Notes: generated by a model from the sequence alone, not told the origin. A stretch of 64,000 bases of DNA from Denitratimonas yunnanensis (SeqCode) (GCA_026410415.1 JAPMLR010000011.1:1-64000), one strand, 5' to 3'; positions 9,241 to 18,195 are shown, numbered from the stretch's first letter. Program-made: numbers and translations.

Positions 9241-9520
9241 CGTTGCCCGGATCAGACCGCAACCGTGCCGATCTAGAAAGCACCGCGATGGCACGGTTAC
9301 TCGCCACCAACAACCTCGCTGGCGTACTCATCATCCTCGACGCACAGCCGCAGATCGACCTGCTGATCTGCACATGTCCGGCCCCATGCGGTGACGGCTC
9401 CCGCTGCAGTGCGATGTGAATGCGGCATCGGGACATCGCGGTGAATGAAGCGCGGGGCAGCATGGGGTCGTCGTCAAGCGCTGACCCCGCGCTTTCCTCT
9501 GGCCCCTTTCCGGGCGAACG
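9241..9520. other. Intergenic stretch without recognisable gene
   Basis: Together with the terminator, this spans the 330 nt between the CsgG-domain gene and the convergent alcohol dehydrogenase gene. Only short unconvincing open frames are present; no RNA gene, repeat or binding site was recognised. Confidence 0.5.
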
Positions 9521-10567
9521 TCACATCGTCGCAGTGTCGATCACGAATCGGTACTTCACATCGCTCCGCAACATGCGCTCGTAACACGCTTCGATGTCCT
9601 GCGCGGCAATCATCTCGATGTCGGCAACGATGCCGTGCCTGGCGCAGAAATCCAGCATTTCCTGCGTTTCCGGAATGCCACCGATCAACGAGCCGGCAAT
9701 CGTCTTGCGGCCGAAGATCAACCCGGCCACGCTCGGGCTGGGATGCGGCGATGCCGGCACCCCGACAAGACACAAGGTGCCATCGCGCTTGAGCAGGGCG
9801 GTGTAGTCATCCAACCGATGCGGCGCAGCCACGGTGTTGAGGATGAAATCGAAGCTGGCGGCGTGCGTCTGCATTTGGGCGGCATCCGTCGAAATCACGA
9901 CCTCATCCGCACCCAGCGCTCGCGCTTCCTCTCGCTTGGACGCACTCGTGGTGAATGCCACCACGTACGCACCCATCGCATGCGCGATCTTGATCCCCAT
10001 GTGCCCCAGGCCACCGATGCCGACGATGCCCACCTTCTTGCCCGGCCCCGCGTTCCAGTGGCGCAAGGGCGAATAGGTGGTGATGCCGGCGCACAGCAAG
10101 GGCGCCACCGCCGCCAGCTGTTCCTCGGGATGACGGATCTTCAACACGAAGCGCTGTTCGACCACGATCCGCTGCGAATAACCACCCAATGTATGGCCCG
10201 GCGCATCCGCGCTCGGCCCGTTGTACGTACCGACAAAACCGTTCGTGCAGTACTGCTCCAACCCGTCCTCGCACGACGCACATCGGCGGCAACTGTCCAC
10301 CAGACACCCGACCCCGACAATGTCTCCGATCCGGAAGCCGGTCACCTCACCACCCACCGCACTCACCCGACCGACGATCTCGTGTCCGGGAACGCAGGGA
10401 TACAGCGTGCCCGACCATTCCGAGCGCACGGTATGCAGGTCCGAGTGGCAAACGCCGCAATAGGCGATGTCGATCTGAACATCCGTCGGGCCGGGCGCAC
10501 GGCGCTCGATGGCCAGCGCTTCGACCGGTTTGTTGGCAGCATGTGCCCCGTACGCTTTGGTGCTCAT
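9521..10567 (-). CDS. Zinc-dependent NAD(P)-dependent alcohol/aldehyde dehydrogenase (YahK-like)
   Basis: 348-residue medium-chain dehydrogenase/reductase of the cinnamyl-alcohol/YahK group. Catalytic zinc ligands appear in 'CGVCHSD' (near 37) and 'PGHEIVG' (near 61). Four structural-zinc cysteines are in 'CRRCASCEDGLEQYC', and the Rossmann motif is 'GIGGLGHMG' near 180. YahK-like enzymes reduce a broad range of aldehydes with NADPH, so the natural substrate cannot be read from sequence. The ATG at 10567 follows a AAGGAGTT Shine-Dalgarno. The gene stands alone; nothing nearby points to a pathway. Confidence 0.9.
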   Translation of the reverse strand: MSTKAYGAHAANKPVEALAIERRAPGPTDVQIDIAYCGVCHSDLHTVRSEWSGTLYPCVPGHEIVGRVSAVGGEVTGFRIGDIVGVGCLVDSCRRCASCEDGLEQYCTNGFVGTYNGPSADAPGHTLGGYSQRIVVEQRFVLKIRHPEEQLAAVAPLLCAGITTYSPLRHWNAGPGKKVGIVGIGGLGHMGIKIAHAMGAYVVAFTTSASKREEARALGADEVVISTDAAQMQTHAASFDFILNTVAAPHRLDDYTALLKRDGTLCLVGVPASPHPSPSVAGLIFGRKTIAGSLIGGIPETQEMLDFCARHGIVADIEMIAAQDIEACYERMLRSDVKYRFVIDTATM

Positions 10568-10825
10568 AGCAGAACTCCTTGGAAAAGACCTGTGAGTATG
10601 CGCCCAGAAACGCCATTGCGATCATTCCAGACAACGGTAATTTCACGCAGTGCTGGCGGCACCTTGATCCGCAACACTCACCACTTCTGCGCAATCGGAC
10701 GCGTGGTGTGTGCATCCACAGACGCCTTGTCCGTGCAGGGGTGTTGCAGTTGCCAATTCAAGCCAAGCGGCCCGCCGTCCTGCACCCCGCACGGGCGCGC
10801 GCCGGCCTCGACAGCGGGACGAACT

Positions 10826-11962
10826 TCAGCCCTGCCGCATCCATTGCGCCAGGCATTCGTGGACACCGGGGTGCCAGAGCAGATCGAGGTGGCTGCATTC
10901 CCAAATCACATGACGGCGACGCTCGGACAGCGGGAAGGCGCGAGCCGGTGAGTGGTGGCGCCCCAGCGCGCTATCGACCGGAACCAGGCCATCGCCGGCC
11001 GGTGTACGCATTCGCGTCTTGGGTGAAGCGCGGCGACTCGCGGCGATCAGATGCAGGCCACGGGTGTCCTGCGTACCGATTCGGCGGTCGGTCCCGATGC
11101 CATGCCGCAAGTCCTTGATACCCTGGCTTCGCAGATTCCCCAAGCGGGTGAACGGCGCCAGATAGGGGCTACCGCCCAAAACGCGGTTGAACCACTCGCC
11201 CGAACGCTCCAACGGTGCGCCTTGCAACGGCGATCCCAGATAGAAACGCTTCGATGTCAGCGCTGGCCAGCGCTGCCCGGTGGCATGCGCATGCCGCCAG
11301 GCCGACTGGGTCACCAATCCACCCATGCTGTGACCGACGATGACCAGTTCTTTCACTTCCTGCGGCCAGGAATCCACCAAGTCCTGCAGCAGCAATGCGA
11401 ATGCTTCGCCGTTGCGCTCGATCGCCAGGCCCGTGTTGTAGTGCAGGTGCAGAGGGGTGAACCCGAAGCCGTCCGCCAGAACCGCGCCCAGCTCACGTTC
11501 GTGCTTGCGCCATTGCAGGTCATTCATGCACAGCCCGTGAACCATGACCAGCAATCGACTGCCGGAACCTGCGCATAAAGGTGGGGTACCGATCGCCAGG
11601 TCGCGGCCTTCGCATCGCAGCCGCATCGGGATGGCCAGCGGGCTTCCGGACGCCTCCAGATGATCGCCGACCACGCCGTTGAGCGCCGCCAATAGTGCGT
11701 CGCGGCGAGGCGATCCACGTTCCTTTTGGCTACTTGTCTCGAACGAGGACAGGACCACGTCGATGCCCGTCCCGGTGGCCCGCGCGATGCCGCGGACACT
11801 GCGATAGATCATGCCCGTCAGGCCCCCGGCACGGACATCCGGGATCCGGCCCACAACCGGCGCCAAGCTCAGTATCGTGCGGTGAAGGTCCTCGGCGATG
11901 TCGGTCGCCCCGGTGACGGCTTCAACCGCCAACCGCGACAATCCTCGGGCTTCGCGCAACAT
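10826..11962 (-). CDS. PGAP1/lipase-like alpha/beta hydrolase
   Basis: 378-residue hydrolase. 'VMVHGLCMND' gives the oxyanion strand and 'IVGHSMGGL' the nucleophile elbow with catalytic Ser; a later 'GDGLVPVDSALG' and 'SHLDLL' are plausible acid and His positions. The N-terminal 130 residues are helical, have no signal peptide and are not recognised. Such proteins are lipases or esterases, often of triacylglycerol-lipase or PGAP1 type; the substrate is unknown. The start at 11962 (MLREARG) is preferred; an in-frame alternative lies at 12013. The 258 nt between it and the dehydrogenase gene hold nothing recognisable. Confidence 0.75.
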   Translation of the reverse strand: MLREARGLSRLAVEAVTGATDIAEDLHRTILSLAPVVGRIPDVRAGGLTGMIYRSVRGIARATGTGIDVVLSSFETSSQKERGSPRRDALLAALNGVVGDHLEASGSPLAIPMRLRCEGRDLAIGTPPLCAGSGSRLLVMVHGLCMNDLQWRKHERELGAVLADGFGFTPLHLHYNTGLAIERNGEAFALLLQDLVDSWPQEVKELVIVGHSMGGLVTQSAWRHAHATGQRWPALTSKRFYLGSPLQGAPLERSGEWFNRVLGGSPYLAPFTRLGNLRSQGIKDLRHGIGTDRRIGTQDTRGLHLIAASRRASPKTRMRTPAGDGLVPVDSALGRHHSPARAFPLSERRRHVIWECSHLDLLWHPGVHECLAQWMRQG

Positions 11963-12429
11963 GTATAGGTTCCGATCATGGCTGTAGCAAGCATGGAATG
12001 GGAAGTTCAACACCCATTCTTTGCAGTCTGCGCGGTAACCGGAGGCATCACAAGCCGCGGTTCTTCCTTGATTCGGATGTGATGGGGCTCGTCACAGCGT
12101 GTTTCAGCGGGATAACCGAGTGTCAGCAACGCCGTACGTGCCCAATTGTTCATTCAGGATTCTCGCACCGCACCCAACACAACACGCCGAAATCGCTGTC
12201 GCTATGCACCCCGCTCGTCTGACGGGTGCGCCGCGTGATGGTCAAATTGAACCAGCCCTGCGAGCCAGCGCCACCCTGGTCGCTAGACCGACACTATCGC
12301 TCGATTCGACAATCCATCGGGAGAACGATCGCTTTCTCGGTTGCTGCCAAATGCGGCCCGAGAACACGGGCACATGCCTTGGACAGCGATTACCTCCCGC
12401 TGCTCATTCGGCCAAAGGAGCCGGCGATT
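11963..12429. other. Gene-free, AT-richer intergenic stretch
   Basis: 467 nt between the lipase-like gene start and the CPBP protease stop, both on the minus strand. Base composition is visibly less GC-rich than the housekeeping parts. No convincing gene, tRNA or repeat was seen; it marks the left edge of the accessory patch. Confidence 0.5.
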
Positions 12430-13428
12430 TCAGCCAACCAGCAGAATCTGCAACGCCAGAAGCAGACCGTTGTAAAGCCCATGCGCCACGCAAACCGCGA
12501 TCATGGAACGGGTACGCAGCCAGAGCAGGCCGTAGACAAGCCCTACCAGGAATAAATTGAGCCATTCGAAGAGAGCTGCAGGGAAGTGAATCGCAGCGAA
12601 GGCGCAGGTGCTGATCAGCAATGCGGTGGAGTCACGCATCACGCGCGAGAGTCTCTCCAGCAGCCAGGCACGGTAGACAAACTCCTCGAATATCGGCGCG
12701 ATGAAGCTGGCGAGCACGAATACAGGCCAATCGTCCAGCGTGGGCAGAAATGGAGGTTCTTCCGGCACCCAACCTACGAGATACGCCACCGCACCGAGCC
12801 CAGTCACGACAAGCAAGGCAACCATCGCATAGCCGGTCCCCAGCCGTAGCGCCCTCATCGTGCCGACGCGGGGTTGCCAATCTGCCCAGTTGACCCAAAA
12901 CGGGCGGCGCCCGCGTCGCGATAGCCAGGTGAACAACAAGATTATGAGCGCCAGCGCGGACAGCAGAAGCACACTCAACCCACTGTTGCCATCAACCCGA
13001 GCCAATGAGTCCATCTTAAAGCTTAAGCCTCCGCACCGAGGACCCAGACCGGCCGCGTAGGCTTTATTTAACACCTCCTGATGTATCTCTTGGACCGCGG
13101 GATCTAAAGCTGCCGCATGAAACGTTACATTCAATGTTACACCATCTTCTTCGCAGTTGTCTTTTTTAAGTTGCTGATCGGTTAGTGATATGGCATGAAC
13201 ACGCGAGTCGCCGACATCCAGCGCATTGACCCGTGACTGGATATCTCCGAACGCCAGACTTTGCCCGCCAACAAGGTGATAAGTCTGATAAATATATTCT
13301 CTCGGGCCTGTGAACATACCAATGGCGCCAAGAATGGACGTAACGCACAAAACTACGATCGGCAACACGAAAGTTCGCACCACAAACTTCTTTCTTTTTT
13401 CACCCACCGCCAACATATTTGACTTCAC
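12430..13428 (-). CDS. CPBP family intramembrane metalloprotease
   Basis: 332-residue integral membrane protein of the CPBP (Abi/CAAX-type) family. Motif 1 is 'EEFVYR' (EExxxR), motif 2 the FxxxH in 'FAAIHFP', motif 3 the HxxxN in 'CVAHGLYN', so the active site is intact. One membrane helix (about 18-38) is followed by an extracytoplasmic segment of roughly 110 residues with two cysteines, then the multi-span core. Family members process prenylated or secreted peptides or give bacteriocin immunity. The GTG start at 13428 is decided by a perfect GGAGG (13435-13439). Base composition is AT-richer than the neighbours, suggesting transfer. It lies downstream of the secreted Gly/Cys-rich pseudogene. 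Confidence 0.88.
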   Translation of the reverse strand: MKSNMLAVGEKRKKFVVRTFVLPIVVLCVTSILGAIGMFTGPREYIYQTYHLVGGQSLAFGDIQSRVNALDVGDSRVHAISLTDQQLKKDNCEEDGVTLNVTFHAAALDPAVQEIHQEVLNKAYAAGLGPRCGGLSFKMDSLARVDGNSGLSVLLLSALALIILLFTWLSRRGRRPFWVNWADWQPRVGTMRALRLGTGYAMVALLVVTGLGAVAYLVGWVPEEPPFLPTLDDWPVFVLASFIAPIFEEFVYRAWLLERLSRVMRDSTALLISTCAFAAIHFPAALFEWLNLFLVGLVYGLLWLRTRSMIAVCVAHGLYNGLLLALQILLVG

Positions 13429-13448
13429 CCATTACCTCCATCATCAAG

Positions 13449-13479
13449 TTAGATCACGGGCCAGTGACCCATGATCTAA
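13449..13479. promoter_or_regulatory. Inverted repeat upstream of the CPBP gene
   Basis: TTAGATCA (13449-13456) and its exact complement (13472-13479), with an inner GGG/CCC pair, form an 11-bp imperfect dyad around a 7-nt centre. It lies 10 nt upstream of the GGAGG of the CPBP gene and 33 nt after the stop of the preceding gene. It could be an operator, an attenuator or a weak terminator between the two genes. Confidence 0.5.
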
Positions 13480-13512
13480 TTTGCAATCAATTATTGAACA
13501 AATAACTTTATA

Positions 13513-14262
13513 TCATTGTTCGTTGACTATATCTCCAACGGTAACGGTTCCAGAGGGCGTGTCCGAGGTGAATGGAGAGAAGACAAGCCACGTGCCGCCG
13601 CTGCCGCTGCCGCCACCGCCACCGCCACCGCCACCGCCACCGCCACCGCCACCGCAGCCAGAACAGCCACCACTCGGCGGTGTCTGCACAGGCTCAGGCG
13701 GTGGAACATCGTCCCGACATGTAACTCTCATAGTTCCACCGCAGATTCCATACGAGGCGGAATGTACTCCACCGCTGTTTCGACAATGAAATTCAGAAGT
13801 TGCGGCTGCAACTACGCGACCTGCGTGGCAACTCATCATCCCCACGATTAAATACCTACCAATGGGAATCACCGGGGTTTGGATCTGCTCATCCAAAAAT
13901 CCAGCGATCGAAAGCGCATCACCTCCGCCCATGATAACTTCCTCCCCAGGCGGCGTACCCCCGCCTGGTGGTTGATAGGCGTTCCCACTACCAGCGCCTG
14001 GCCCCCAAACACGATATGTGGCTTGCCCCGGAGGCGTATAGAGACTGCCGGGGGTCGCGATTCTCACCTGATATTGCCCGATGGCAGTGGCAATGAAGGG
14101 AACCAACTCAGTCACTCCACTGGCATGCTGAACCAGCATATCGGCTGTATAGGTGCTACCGGACGTTTGTTCATTCGTCACGGTGAACGTGATATCCGCC
14201 GCCATGATCGACGAGAGCGGGGCGAGGGCAAGCGACCCTCAGATCAGTAAAGACTTAATCAT
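13513..14262 (-). pseudogene. Gly/Cys-rich secreted protein with in-frame TGA in its signal peptide
   Basis: No family recognised. Reading from an ATG at 14262, which has a GGAAGGA Shine-Dalgarno, the frame begins MIKSLLI, meets TGA at 14241-14239, then continues without break as a hydrophobic stretch ending 'SSIMAA' before 'DITFTVTNEQ'. This is a normal signal peptide except for the stop; one base change to TGG would restore it. The open part from an internal ATG (14205) gives 230 residues without a signal peptide. The body has a Pro/Gly-rich middle, six or more Cys, and a run of about 15 Gly encoded by a hexanucleotide repeat. It may be a nonsense pseudogene, a sequencing error, or a readthrough gene. 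Confidence 0.6.
13612..13653. repeat. Hexanucleotide tandem repeat (GCCACC)7
   Basis: Seven perfect GCCACC units with imperfect flanking copies, inside the Gly-rich protein gene. On the coding (minus) strand each GGTGGC unit encodes Gly-Gly. Gain or loss of units keeps the frame and changes the polyglycine length by two. Confidence 0.9.
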
Positions 14263-14754
14263 CCCATCTGCTTCCTTCCAATCTGCCAAAATTGGCCGGA
14301 ACAACCTACCCCCCCCGGATCGCCAATGTCAACAAGTGTGGCACCGTTGTATCCACTCAGCGGAATACTGCTCGCACGAATATCCAAGTTAACGCTCGTC
14401 CAGGCTAACGATACCTGATTAGCGTCGAACCTCAGCTGCCCGCGCCGGGCGGAAATGACCGTCCTGTGCGGCTCATGTGGTGATGCTCGCCAGTTTTCTG
14501 TGGCAGTACGACGAAAAGTCACGAAACCGCATGGTGCCGCGCCCTCCTGAAATTTGCGGCTGAGGTTCGACACTAATCAGGTAACGATAAGCACGGATAG
14601 TCGCCCATACTTTTTGGTGATGCCGTAGCGCGTAGATCAATTCGGCAGCGGGTTGTCCTACGCCATTGCAGCGCGACGTCATGCATCTGCACCGCTGCGT
14701 TTTACGCAGCTTGCGCCGATCCAGCAGGCAAGGAGGATGAGTTGATGACTGGTA
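14263..14754. other. Gap with one doubtful minus-strand frame
   Basis: About 490 nt between the Gly-rich gene start and pgeF. A minus-strand frame (GTG 14573 to 14259, 104 codons) ends in an ATGA overlap with the ATG at 14262, which would be typical coupling. Its product matches nothing I recognise and lacks a good Shine-Dalgarno. A GGAGG (near 14545) instead precedes an ATG opening a 19-codon frame ending at 14473. Either may be a leader or decayed upstream gene; neither is firmly supported. Confidence 0.3.
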
Positions 14755-15519
14755 TTAGGTGCCGGACTGCTCACGCATCCACAGCAACGTCGCCATGCGA
14801 CCGGTGCGCCCATCGCGGCGGTAGGAATAAAACCGTGCGGGATCGGACAGCGTGCAGAGGCCGCCACCGGAAACCGCGGTGACGCATGCCGCAGCGAGAC
14901 GACGGCGGGCGAGTGCATACAGGTCGATCAGAAAATGACCGGGACGCGTCACGACGAAGCACACCGCTGCACCCGGATCGGCATCGACGAACGCAGCGCG
15001 GACTTCCTCGCCGATTTCATAACGCGCAGGGCCAGCCGCTGGGCCGAGCCAAGCGAGCAGTTGGTCCGTCGACGTACGCATCGCGGCCACGCTGGCTTCG
15101 AGTACACCGGCCGCCAAGCCGCGCCACCCGGCATGGGCGGCACCGATCTCACTGCCATCCCGCGAGGCGAATAAAACGGGCAAACAATCCGCGGTGAGGA
15201 TCGCCAGCACGGCCCCCGGAACCTCCGTGATGGCAGCATCCGCCTGCGGTGGTACGTCCGATGGCTCGCGTGCCGTCACGCGGTGTACGGCCACCCCATG
15301 CACTTGTGACAACCAGTGGGGCGGCCCGGGCAATGCCGCCAGTGAGCCCAACAACGCGCGATTGGCGAGGACGGCATCCACGTTGTCGCCACACTGTGCG
15401 CCCACATTGAACGCATCGAACGGTGGCAGCGACTTGCCCGGAAGATTCCGCACCGTGACCAACGCCGACACATTTGCCGGCGCGGGCCATTCAGGCCGAA
15501 TGAATTCAGCCTTCGTCAT
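14755..15519 (-). CDS. pgeF: Peptidoglycan editing factor / polyphenol oxidase-like laccase-domain protein
   Basis: 254-residue YfiH/PgeF family protein. The conserved His-Cys-His set is visible in 'QVHGVAVH', '[10 protein letters not shown]' and '[12 protein letters not shown]'. Family members were first called laccase-like, later shown to act as purine nucleoside phosphorylase/adenosine deaminase (mammalian LACC1) and, in E. coli, to keep wrong amino acids out of peptidoglycan precursors. The ATG at 15519 (MTKAEF) overlaps the rluD 3' end; an ATG two codons earlier is possible. The rluD-pgeF pair divergent from bamD matches the E. coli rluD-yfiH/bamD arrangement. Confidence 0.93.
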   Translation of the reverse strand: MTKAEFIRPEWPAPANVSALVTVRNLPGKSLPPFDAFNVGAQCGDNVDAVLANRALLGSLAALPGPPHWLSQVHGVAVHRVTAREPSDVPPQADAAITEVPGAVLAILTADCLPVLFASRDGSEIGAAHAGWRGLAAGVLEASVAAMRTSTDQLLAWLGPAAGPARYEIGEEVRAAFVDADPGAAVCFVVTRPGHFLIDLYALARRRLAAACVTAVSGGGLCTLSDPARFYSYRRDGRTGRMATLLWMREQSGT

Positions 15520-16492
15520 CGGCATGTTGCGCGGTATCGGCACGCAATGCCGCAGCGAGGGCCAGCAGATCGGGTGGCGTGGGTGCAATGGCTTGCAGCG
15601 GGCTGCCATGAATCGGATGCGCCAGCTCCACTTTTTCCGCATGCAATGCCTGCCGACGGAAACCGCGCAACGTCGCGATCAACTCGTCGCTAGCCGCCTT
15701 CGGCAAACGCAGCGAGCCGCCGTAGAGCGGATCGCCAACGAGCGGATGCCGGATGTGCGCCATGTGCACGCGGATCTGATGCGTACGGCCCGTTTCCAGC
15801 ACGCATTCAACCCGGGTGTGCGCCCGGAAGCGTTCACGAACGCGGTAATGGGTGACTGCAGGTTTGCCATCCTCGGACACCGCACGCCGCAGTCGATCGA
15901 CCGGATGCCGATCCAGCGGCACATCGATCGTGCCGCCGGCGATGATCGGGCCGGTGACGATGGCCTCGTACTGGCGGTGGATCTCGCGCGAGGCGAGCTG
16001 CTCGACCAAGGCGGTATGGGCTGGCAACGTGCGCGCAACGATCAACGCGCCCGAGGTGTCCTTGTCCAGACGATGCACGATGCCGGCGCGCGGCAGCAGC
16101 GCCAGGTTGGCATCGTGGTGCAGCAATGCGTTGACCAGCGTCCCGGCGGGATTGCCCGCGCCGGGATGCACCACCAGTCCGACCGGCTTGTTCACAATGA
16201 GCAGGTGCTCGTCTTCATACAAAATGTCCAGCGCGATCGCTTCAGGCGCGGAATCGGTCGCTGTTTCCACGGTGCCGTTCACCTCCACCCACTCGCCGCC
16301 TTTCACGGCATCACGAGGACGCGGTACGTGGCCGTCCACCGCGACCTGTCCGGCCTTGATCCACGCGGTGAGGCGGGAACGGGAGAACTCGGGAAACAGT
16401 TCGGCGAGGACTTGATCGATCCGGCGTCCGGCGAATTCGATGGGCACGCGGGCCTGTCGCGTGGCGACGGCTGAAATGGGAGCTGTTGTCAT
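15506..16492 (-). CDS. rluD: 23S rRNA pseudouridine(1911/1915/1917) synthase
   Basis: 328-residue pseudouridine synthase modifying helix 69 of 23S rRNA. An N-terminal S4 RNA-binding domain (about 15-75) precedes the catalytic domain with 'HRLDKDTSG', whose Asp is the nucleophile, and the later '[12 protein letters not shown]' block. Divergent from bamD and followed by overlapping pgeF, as in E. coli, which supports RluD over RluC. The start MTTAPIS at 16492 is preferred; an in-frame alternative 13 codons upstream adds a basic tail. Confidence 0.95.
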   Translation of the reverse strand: MTTAPISAVATRQARVPIEFAGRRIDQVLAELFPEFSRSRLTAWIKAGQVAVDGHVPRPRDAVKGGEWVEVNGTVETATDSAPEAIALDILYEDEHLLIVNKPVGLVVHPGAGNPAGTLVNALLHHDANLALLPRAGIVHRLDKDTSGALIVARTLPAHTALVEQLASREIHRQYEAIVTGPIIAGGTIDVPLDRHPVDRLRRAVSEDGKPAVTHYRVRERFRAHTRVECVLETGRTHQIRVHMAHIRHPLVGDPLYGGSLRLPKAASDELIATLRGFRRQALHAEKVELAHPIHGSPLQAIAPTPPDLLALAAALRADTAQHADDEG

Positions 16493-16610
16493 GGGAACCT
16501 TAGCCGCAAACCGCCATCGTAACGGCTTCACGGCTTCTTAATGAGTCACTGCGCGGCTTTGGGCTATTATGCCCCGCTCCGTGTCCCCCACGGCATTACA
16601 GAACGCTTCG

Positions 16611-17501
16611 ATGACACGACTTTCCGGTATCGCCCGAATCACCCTGCTGTTGACCCTCGTCCTCCTGCTCAGCTCCTGCGGGCGCTGGGGCAAGCGCGAA
16701 GATCCGCTGGAAACCCTGCCGCTCGAAAGTCTCTATGCCGAGGCCAAGGGCTCGCTGGAAGGTGGCAACGTCACCCGTGCCCAGCGCTATTACCAGCGCC
16801 TGATCGCGCGCTTTCCCTATGGCCCCTACACCGAGCAGTCGCAGATCGAGCTGGCCTATGCCTACTACAAAGGCAACAAGCCGGAGGACGCGACCTCGGC
16901 AGTCAACCGCTTCATCCGCACCTATCCTGCGCACCCGCAGATCGACTATGTGTACTACCTGCGCGGCCTGATCAACTTCGACCGCCACGATGGCACGCTG
17001 CTGCGCATGGCACGTCTGGATCCGACCCAGCGCGAACAGGTGTCGCTGCGCCAAGCGTTCAACGATTTCAACGACCTGATCCAACGCTACCCCAACAGCC
17101 GCTATGCCGCCGATGCGCGCGCCAAGATGGTGCACCTGCGCAACCAGATGGCACGACACCAGCTCAACGTCGCGGTGTTCTATCTGGAACGCCGGGCCTG
17201 GGTGGCAGCGGCGAATCGTGGCCAGCACATCATCGAGCAATTCCCCCAGAGCATTTACGATGCCGACGCGCTCGCGGTGATGAGCGAAGCCTATGCGCGA
17301 CTGGGACAGGACACGCTTGCCGGCGATGCGCGTCGCGTGCTTGAACTGAACTACCCCGAACATCCGTACCTGCACGGCGACTGGCCCGCAGGGCGTTCGT
17401 GGTGGCGCAAGCTCTCGCCCATTGGCTCGGACAAGCGCATCTACTACGGCGACAACCTGCGCGCGCAGGTACCCGGCGAGGCGCTTGACCAGCACGGCTG
17501 A
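16611..17501 (+). CDS. bamD: Outer membrane assembly lipoprotein BamD
   Basis: 296-residue essential lipoprotein of the BAM complex that inserts beta-barrels into the outer membrane. Signal peptide with lipobox LLSSC (Cys near residue 21) followed by tetratricopeptide units: 'LYAEAKGSLEGGNVTRAQRY', 'AYYKGNKPEDATSAVNRF', 'IEQFPQSIYDADALAVMSEA' and others. The ATG at 16611 lacks a strong Shine-Dalgarno; an in-frame ATG at 16569 would put 14 residues before the signal peptide and is less likely. Divergent from rluD, as in E. coli. The C-terminal 60 residues extend past the last TPR. Confidence 0.95.
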   Translation: MTRLSGIARITLLLTLVLLLSSCGRWGKREDPLETLPLESLYAEAKGSLEGGNVTRAQRYYQRLIARFPYGPYTEQSQIELAYAYYKGNKPEDATSAVNRFIRTYPAHPQIDYVYYLRGLINFDRHDGTLLRMARLDPTQREQVSLRQAFNDFNDLIQRYPNSRYAADARAKMVHLRNQMARHQLNVAVFYLERRAWVAAANRGQHIIEQFPQSIYDADALAVMSEAYARLGQDTLAGDARRVLELNYPEHPYLHGDWPAGRSWWRKLSPIGSDKRIYYGDNLRAQVPGEALDQHG

Positions 17502-17523
17502 ATTCCGCTGTCAGATGCAACGT

Positions 17524-17545
17524 GCCGCCACCTTCGGGTGGCGGC
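17524..17545. terminator. UUCG-tetraloop bidirectional hairpin
   Basis: A 9-bp GC stem (GCCGCCACC and complement) capped by TTCG lies between convergent bamD and the DUF1287 gene, 23 nt after the bamD stop and 13 nt from the other stop. There is no U-run, so it may be a Rho-assisted or RNA-stabilising end. Confidence 0.65.
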
Positions 17546-17558
17546 GTGCGTTGAGGCT

Positions 17559-18191
17559 TCAGGAATCGCCGGGCAGGTAGCGAAAATGACCGACCACCGG
17601 CCATGCGAACAGCACATCCTCCTCCGTGCTCCCTGCCCCGATGTTGTGCAGGATCAGCGGTGTGCCCTCGGCCGAGTCGCGGTCGGACACGATGCCGATA
17701 TGCGGCAGGTTGCCGGGCAAGCGCCAACTCACCACATCACCGGGTCGATAGTCAGCGGCAGTGCGTGATGGCGGCAGTGCGGCCCCTTGGCGCCGGAACC
17801 AGGTTTCCAGATTCGGCACCCGGCGATGATCGATGTTGCGATCCGGCCGCTCCAGGCCCCACAGTGCGGGATAGCGCGCGAAATGGGTACGCATGTCCTC
17901 ATGCACCAACACTTGCAGGTCGATGTCGATCGCCCGGTAGGCGCGGATCACCACATCGGTGCAGACGCCGCGGTCGGCCGGCACGTCACCGCCCGGATAG
18001 GCGATGACGACATAGGAGGGATCGTAAGTTTCCCCGATCCGGGTGCGGGCGCGGGCAGCGTTGATCAATACCTGCACCTGCCCTGTCGCCACGGGCATGG
18101 CCGGGAGCGATCCGGACGTTTCAACCTGCGCCCCGATGTCGCTGAACACGGCAAGCGCCAGCACCAGCATCGATGTGCGGGATTTTCCCAT
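17559..18191 (-). CDS. DUF1287 family exported protein
   Basis: 210-residue DUF1287 protein (E. coli YijF-like) with a signal peptide (MGKSRTSMLVLALAVF). The family core includes 'PADRGVCTDVVIRAYR', 'NIDHRRVPNLETWF' and 'YRPGDVVSWRLPGNLPHIGIV'. The Cys-plus-His pattern recalls NlpC/P60-like cysteine hydrolases, but no activity is established. The ATG lies 4 nt after the nadE stop, so the two are probably co-transcribed. Confidence 0.85.
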   Translation of the reverse strand: MGKSRTSMLVLALAVFSDIGAQVETSGSLPAMPVATGQVQVLINAARARTRIGETYDPSYVVIAYPGGDVPADRGVCTDVVIRAYRAIDIDLQVLVHEDMRTHFARYPALWGLERPDRNIDHRRVPNLETWFRRQGAALPPSRTAADYRPGDVVSWRLPGNLPHIGIVSDRDSAEGTPLILHNIGAGSTEEDVLFAWPVVGHFRYLPGDS

Positions 18192-18195
18192 CGAC

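Noticed and set aside
12014..12429. Possible small genes in the gap upstream of the lipase-like gene
   Set aside because: Frames are short, lack Shine-Dalgarno sites and show no family resemblance.
13600..13660. Tandem repeats resembling a CRISPR array or VNTR
   Set aside because: The units are 6 bp without spacers and encode polyglycine, so this is a coding microsatellite, not CRISPR.
14473..14682. A 69-codon minus-strand frame that looked like a transposase scrap
   Set aside because: No transposase motif or terminal repeats; only its last 19 codons have a plausible start.
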